A stretch of 64,000 nt of DNA. Origin: Lepidostoma basale (Eukaryota > Arthropoda > Insecta > Trichoptera > Lepidostomatidae). A program made the translations under genes and the position numbers. Below are positions 60,866 to 64,000 of the stretch, one piece after another (the stretch's first letter is position 1; every line of letters begins with the position of its first letter). The notes below the pieces were generated by a model. That model searched no databases and was not told the origin of the DNA. It was given only the letters and a program-made list of their open reading frames with translations. The stretch is taken from the NCBI GenBank assembly GCA_022606425.2, contig JAHDVF020000418.1:496001-560000 (forward strand), given 5' to 3'.

Positions 60866-61070
60866 CGGTGATGACAGTCTGTGCCCACGGCTGCATGATC
60901 TCGGAGAAGGAGCCGCGGTCGAGGAAGCCTGATTGCCATGGTCCTCCGCCTGGGGCCTCTCGACCTTCCACCATCCAGCGAGGGTCGTACGGCGCCCGCG
61001 TCGGTGTGAACTCCACGTCACGGTCGATGCTGTCGCACGAGGGCACTATGGGCACCGGAGACATCTTATC
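60866..61070 (-). CDS. ACC: Acetyl-CoA carboxylase exon, 205 bases
   Basis: 68 codons plus one base; acceptor TGTTCCAG, donor [77 protein letters not shown]-x-D-R-x(2)-(E)F-x-P-T and F-(F/L)-D-x-GSF-x-E are conserved in every eukaryotic ACC. Confidence 0.97.
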
Positions 61071-61152
61071 CTGGAACAAGAGGAAGATCCATATGTCAGA
61101 ATGACTTCAGAGACCCTTCAGATGAATCAAATGGTGACCATGGGAAGACAAG

Positions 61153-62282
61153 CAGTGGCGGTACGTCCATACAAGCTGAGAAGCCGGTCTTGCCTTAAAA
61201 AATGTATATTAAAACAATGTTTTTGCAGATTTGAACCGTCTACGAATAAAATAATATTTTGAATTTCGCACGAATTATTGCGATTTAATTTGTTGCGTTG
61301 CAAATGACTCCGTTAACATGCGCAGAAATGACTTACATTTTCATTTCACTCATGCGTACCATAGGTGAGATGCGCGCAAAATCGCCTACGTCCACATGTT
61401 TTGTTTCATGTTTTCGATGGGCTTCATACCGTGCTTGCAAAATGTAAAAGGGTCTTTGTCGCACTTATGTATTGTTAGCTTGTAATCATATAGCTAGGTG
61501 CATATATACCAGAAGATATCTACAATTTTTGTATCAATTTGAAGCCGGGTTTTAATAAATCTGAAGTATGTTAATATTCGTATGTCACGAACTTCATTTC
61601 TATTGTCAGAATGTTATCTGTCATTTACGTTACGTGCAGAAATGTTATGAAAAGAAAGATTATGTGATTTATTTGCAAATATTTATTTATAATTGGTGTA
61701 TCGGTGTTAACAAATGTACGGGTGTTTTTTTAGAGGTTTTTAAACTGGCAACATTGTTTCTACAGACTGTCAATTAGACAGTTGATTTGTAGTCAGTATG
61801 TTTTGCCATTTCACCGTGAACAGACTGACGTCAGAACAGCGCTTGCAAATTGTGCAAATTTATTTAGAAAATCATGGTTCAGTTCGCCAAACTTATCGTT
61901 CACTACGTCCATTTTACGGTCGACATAATCGTCCATCCGAGCAAGTTATTCGGAAGACCATGGATCATTTTCGCACCACGTAGACTCTAGTGGATAATAA
62001 GCATCCACAAAGACGACTAAGATTGCACTTCATTGGAGCTAGCCGTGGCGCTCATATGCCTGAAATCATATTTAAACAATAATGGCATAAAATTATCTAT
62101 TAAATAAAGCCAATATCATAGACATTAACATTATTTTATGGTGTTTTTTTTTTCATTTTGAATATGTACTTCTAAAAAAAACACCCTATATTATTCTTGT
62201 CTGTGTACAGCTTATTTCTTATTAATTATATTTATTCTTGTATATGTAAATACATTATTATATTATACAAAAACACGAGATT
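61153..62282 (+). mobile_element. hAT-like repeat interrupted by a mariner element, in ACC intron
   Basis: It starts CAGTGGCGGTACGTCC and is colinear with 48539-49186 (AATGACTCCGTTAACATG, TGGGCTTCATACCG, AGCTTGTAATCATATAGC). The match breaks at 61717 and resumes at 62191, where TTATTCTTGTCTGTGTACAG follows. Confidence 0.65.
61717..62190 (+). mobile_element. Mariner-type element, internally deleted
   Basis: Terminal repeats GGGTGTTTTTTTAGA and (reverse) GGGTGTTTTTTTTAGA, TA on both sides. The frame from 61798: LTSEQRLQIVQIYLENHGSV, RQTYRSLRPFYGRHNRPSEQ, VIRKTMDHFRTT and TAG, the N-terminal helix-turn-helix of a mariner-group transposase. A C-terminal scrap (SRGAHMPEIIFKQ) follows at 62040-62085; the DDE core is missing. 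About 474 bases. Confidence 0.8.
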
Positions 62283-62399
62283 GGTGACGCAATTTTTTTT
62301 TTGTATAGATTTAAAATGCGCCTAAAATGGGATATAAAATCAATTAATTCACGAAATTAATTTAGAAAGATAAAACTCTTTTAATCGGGAAAAATACAT

Positions 62400-63185
62400 T
62401 ATCGTGACCCTCTTCTTCTTCTTCTTCTTTTTGTCCTGTCACACCTCCGTGGTGCATAGGGCCTCAAGGAACCTTCTCCACCCGACTCTATCGCATGCCT
62501 GATGCTTAACATCATCCCAAGTGAGGCCTGCTGCTTTAACCTCGTCCTGCAGGGCTCTTCTCCAGGTGGCTCTAGGTCTGCCTCGCTTTCTCTTTCCCCC
62601 CATAGGGGACCAGTCTAGTGCACCCTGAGCGATGCAGGCTGGGTTCCGTCTCAAGAGTGTGACCGATCCACTGCCATTTGCGTCTAGCGACCTGTTCTCT
62701 AATTGGCCTGCCATAGTCCAGAGAGCGGCATTTGACACTGTTTGGGGCCAATAGATTTTGAATATTGAGCAAAGGCACCTATTTATAAACACCTGGAGTT
62801 TACCAATAACGTCCGCGGTAGAGTTCCAAGTCTCACATCCGTATAGCAGTACGCCTTTAACGCTACTGCTGAATATTTGGAGCTTGAGCTTTCTCAAAAT
62901 GATACCGGAGCGCCATACAGGGCGAAGCATAGCGAAAGCTCCTCTTGCCTTGTTAAGTCTGCTGGCTACATCTTCCTCCGTACCTCCTGAACCCGCTATC
63001 ATACTACCGAGGTAGCAGAAGATGGTCGTGGTCATGAGGGGGACGCCGTGGAGCAAGACTGGGGTGGAATCATTTGTAGACACTTGTAGGTCCACTGTCT
63101 TGGACATGTTAATCTTGAGACCTACTTTTCCGCTTCCTCGTGAAGTCTACAATGCTTCCGCTCTGCATCCACCCGGTTTATCGAA
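62400..63185 (-). mobile_element. LIN-F LINE C-terminus, 222 codons open, in ACC intron
   Basis: Minus strand 63107-62439: MSKTVDLQVSTNDSTPVLLH, TTIFCYLGSMIAGSGGTEED, FAMLRPVWRSGIILRKLKLQ, KGVLLYGCETWNSTADVIGK, LQVFINRCLCSIFKIYWPQT, KRKRGRPRATWRRALQDEVK and VGWRRFLEALCTTEV then stop. 3' end AAAAAGAAGAAGAAGAAGAA. This is the longest uninterrupted LINE frame here and may be young. RT palm and endonuclease absent. Confidence 0.85.
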
Positions 63186-63459
63186 AGCAAACAGAGGCAT
63201 AACACTCATCAGCATAACCCAGACCCTCTACTAATATTATAACAAAAAAAGGTCGGATGGGCTTGCCTTACTGGTTAACCCTAGGCACTCCACTGATTGC
63301 AGGTCAGTAATGTACTTGGTTCTACATGGCTTTGCTTTTAGGCGGCTAAGATTAAATAGTCTACCGTCATGTCTATATCGGACCTATAATACCTTTTGTC
63401 AATTGCACTCTAAACTTTCATCTTCAAGAATAGTTTAATGCATGGGTGATGCTGCTTAC

Positions 63460-63673
63460 CTTGGGCATGTAGCTCAGCCAGCGCAGCATGGTGTAGACGC
63501 CGTCCAGGTCCGCGGGCTCCGTCTTGTGCGTGATGCCGTTGTTGTGCATGATCTGCACGCCCCCCAGCTGGTTGTTGGAGGCGTACACCTCGCGCCCCAG
63601 CAGCTTGTTCAGGGCCATGTAGCCGGTCAGGATGATGTGGGAGTTCTCTATCTGAATCACGCGCTGACCCAAT
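63460..63673 (-). CDS. ACC: Acetyl-CoA carboxylase, first exon inside the window
   Basis: One base completes the preceding Arg, then 71 codons ending on a codon boundary; acceptor GTTTCAG, donor [80 protein letters not shown] makes malonyl-CoA from acetyl-CoA, bicarbonate and ATP, the committed step of fatty-acid synthesis, as a large cytosolic multidomain enzyme. All eleven exons here (1,585 coding bases, last 527 residues) belong to the carboxyltransferase domain, which moves the carboxyl group from biotin to acetyl-CoA. The biotin carboxylase and biotin carrier domains lie beyond 64000. No internal stop or frame break is seen, so the gene appears functional. Insects usually have a single ACC gene. 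Confidence 0.97.
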
Positions 63674-63740
63674 CTGAAACGCAGTTCAATCATCCGTATA
63701 TCATGGTCTCAACACAGTTAAAAAAGTGAGCCATAAATGA

Positions 63741-63989
63741 ATCATGTTTTTCAGAAGTAGCACACATCCAGTAACCCCAACTTTACAGGACGGACAAAAA
63801 ACTGTCTGGTACAAAATTTTCCTACAATATATCTTTTTTTTCAATACACATTTGTCATAGGGAGTAAAATAGACAAATGTGTATTGAAAAAAATATATAT
63901 GTTGTAGGAAAATTTTGTACCAGACAGTTTTTTGTCCATCCTGTAAAGTTGAGGTTACTGGATGTGTGCTACTTCTGAAAAACACGATT
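63741..63989. repeat. Long near-perfect hairpin (foldback MITE) in ACC intron
   Basis: Arms 63741-63856 and 63872-63989 are inverted copies with few mismatches (CAGACAGTTTTTTGTCC, GGATGTGTGCTACTTCTG), spacer about 15 bases. No coding content; the end sequence AATC(A/G)TGTTTTTCAGA is not matched to a named family. Confidence 0.85.
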
Positions 63990-64000
63990 CAAATAATAAT

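Noticed and set aside
60254..61262. Plus-strand frames of 70-120 codons over ACC exons
   Set aside because: They run antisense to ACC exons with correct splice sites and conserved blocks; no family signal of their own.

Overview
The window looks like repeat-saturated insect nuclear DNA, most like Lepidoptera. The reasons are AT-rich sequence, split genes with GT-AG introns, tRNA-derived SINEs, and very many RTE-type LINE fragments of a kind common in moths and butterflies. The order is inferred from repeat style, not proven. No prokaryotic genes, rRNA genes, functional tRNA genes or CRISPR arrays were seen.

Four host genes can be supported. (1) Minus strand, 494-718: one exon resembling the N-terminus of a diaphanous-type formin. 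(2) Plus strand, 34034-37320: a complete three-exon gene for a 301-residue protein with nine C2H2 zinc fingers; its first coding exon has only 8 coding bases. (3) Minus strand, 42218-42666: a compact intronless gene for a 133-residue coiled-coil protein of unknown function. (4) Minus strand, 50114-63673 and beyond the right edge: the 3' end of acetyl-CoA carboxylase. Eleven exons encode the last 527 residues (carboxyltransferase domain to stop), and all ten internal junctions keep frame.

The rest is mostly transposon debris. Working family names used below: RTE-A (LINE with a TTAG-repeat tail, dozens of copies); LIN-B to LIN-I (eight other non-LTR families, mostly RT C-termini); SINE-1 (tRNA-derived); SINE-2 (unrelated head fused to the RTE-A 3' end); DNA transposons of hAT, pogo, mariner and piggyBac type; and PLE-A to PLE-E.

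The PLE sequences are the most interesting content. Several unrelated-looking repeats each carry a hammerhead-ribozyme-like core (CTGANGA, stem II, GAAA, a two-base-pair stem III ending in GTC or a variant, and in most families a matching stem I). They often occur as divergent inverted pairs. This fits the hammerheads known from Penelope-like elements, but two families have unusual core substitutions, one of which would be compensatory.

Layout: 0-34 kb is formin exon plus nested LINE, SINE and PLE fragments; 34-37.3 kb is the zinc-finger gene with a LINE-filled second intron; 37.3-50 kb is repeats, the coiled-coil gene, an intact hAT MITE and a pogo-like element; 50-64 kb is ACC, whose introns are packed with repeats that often stop within about 5-25 bases of the splice sites.
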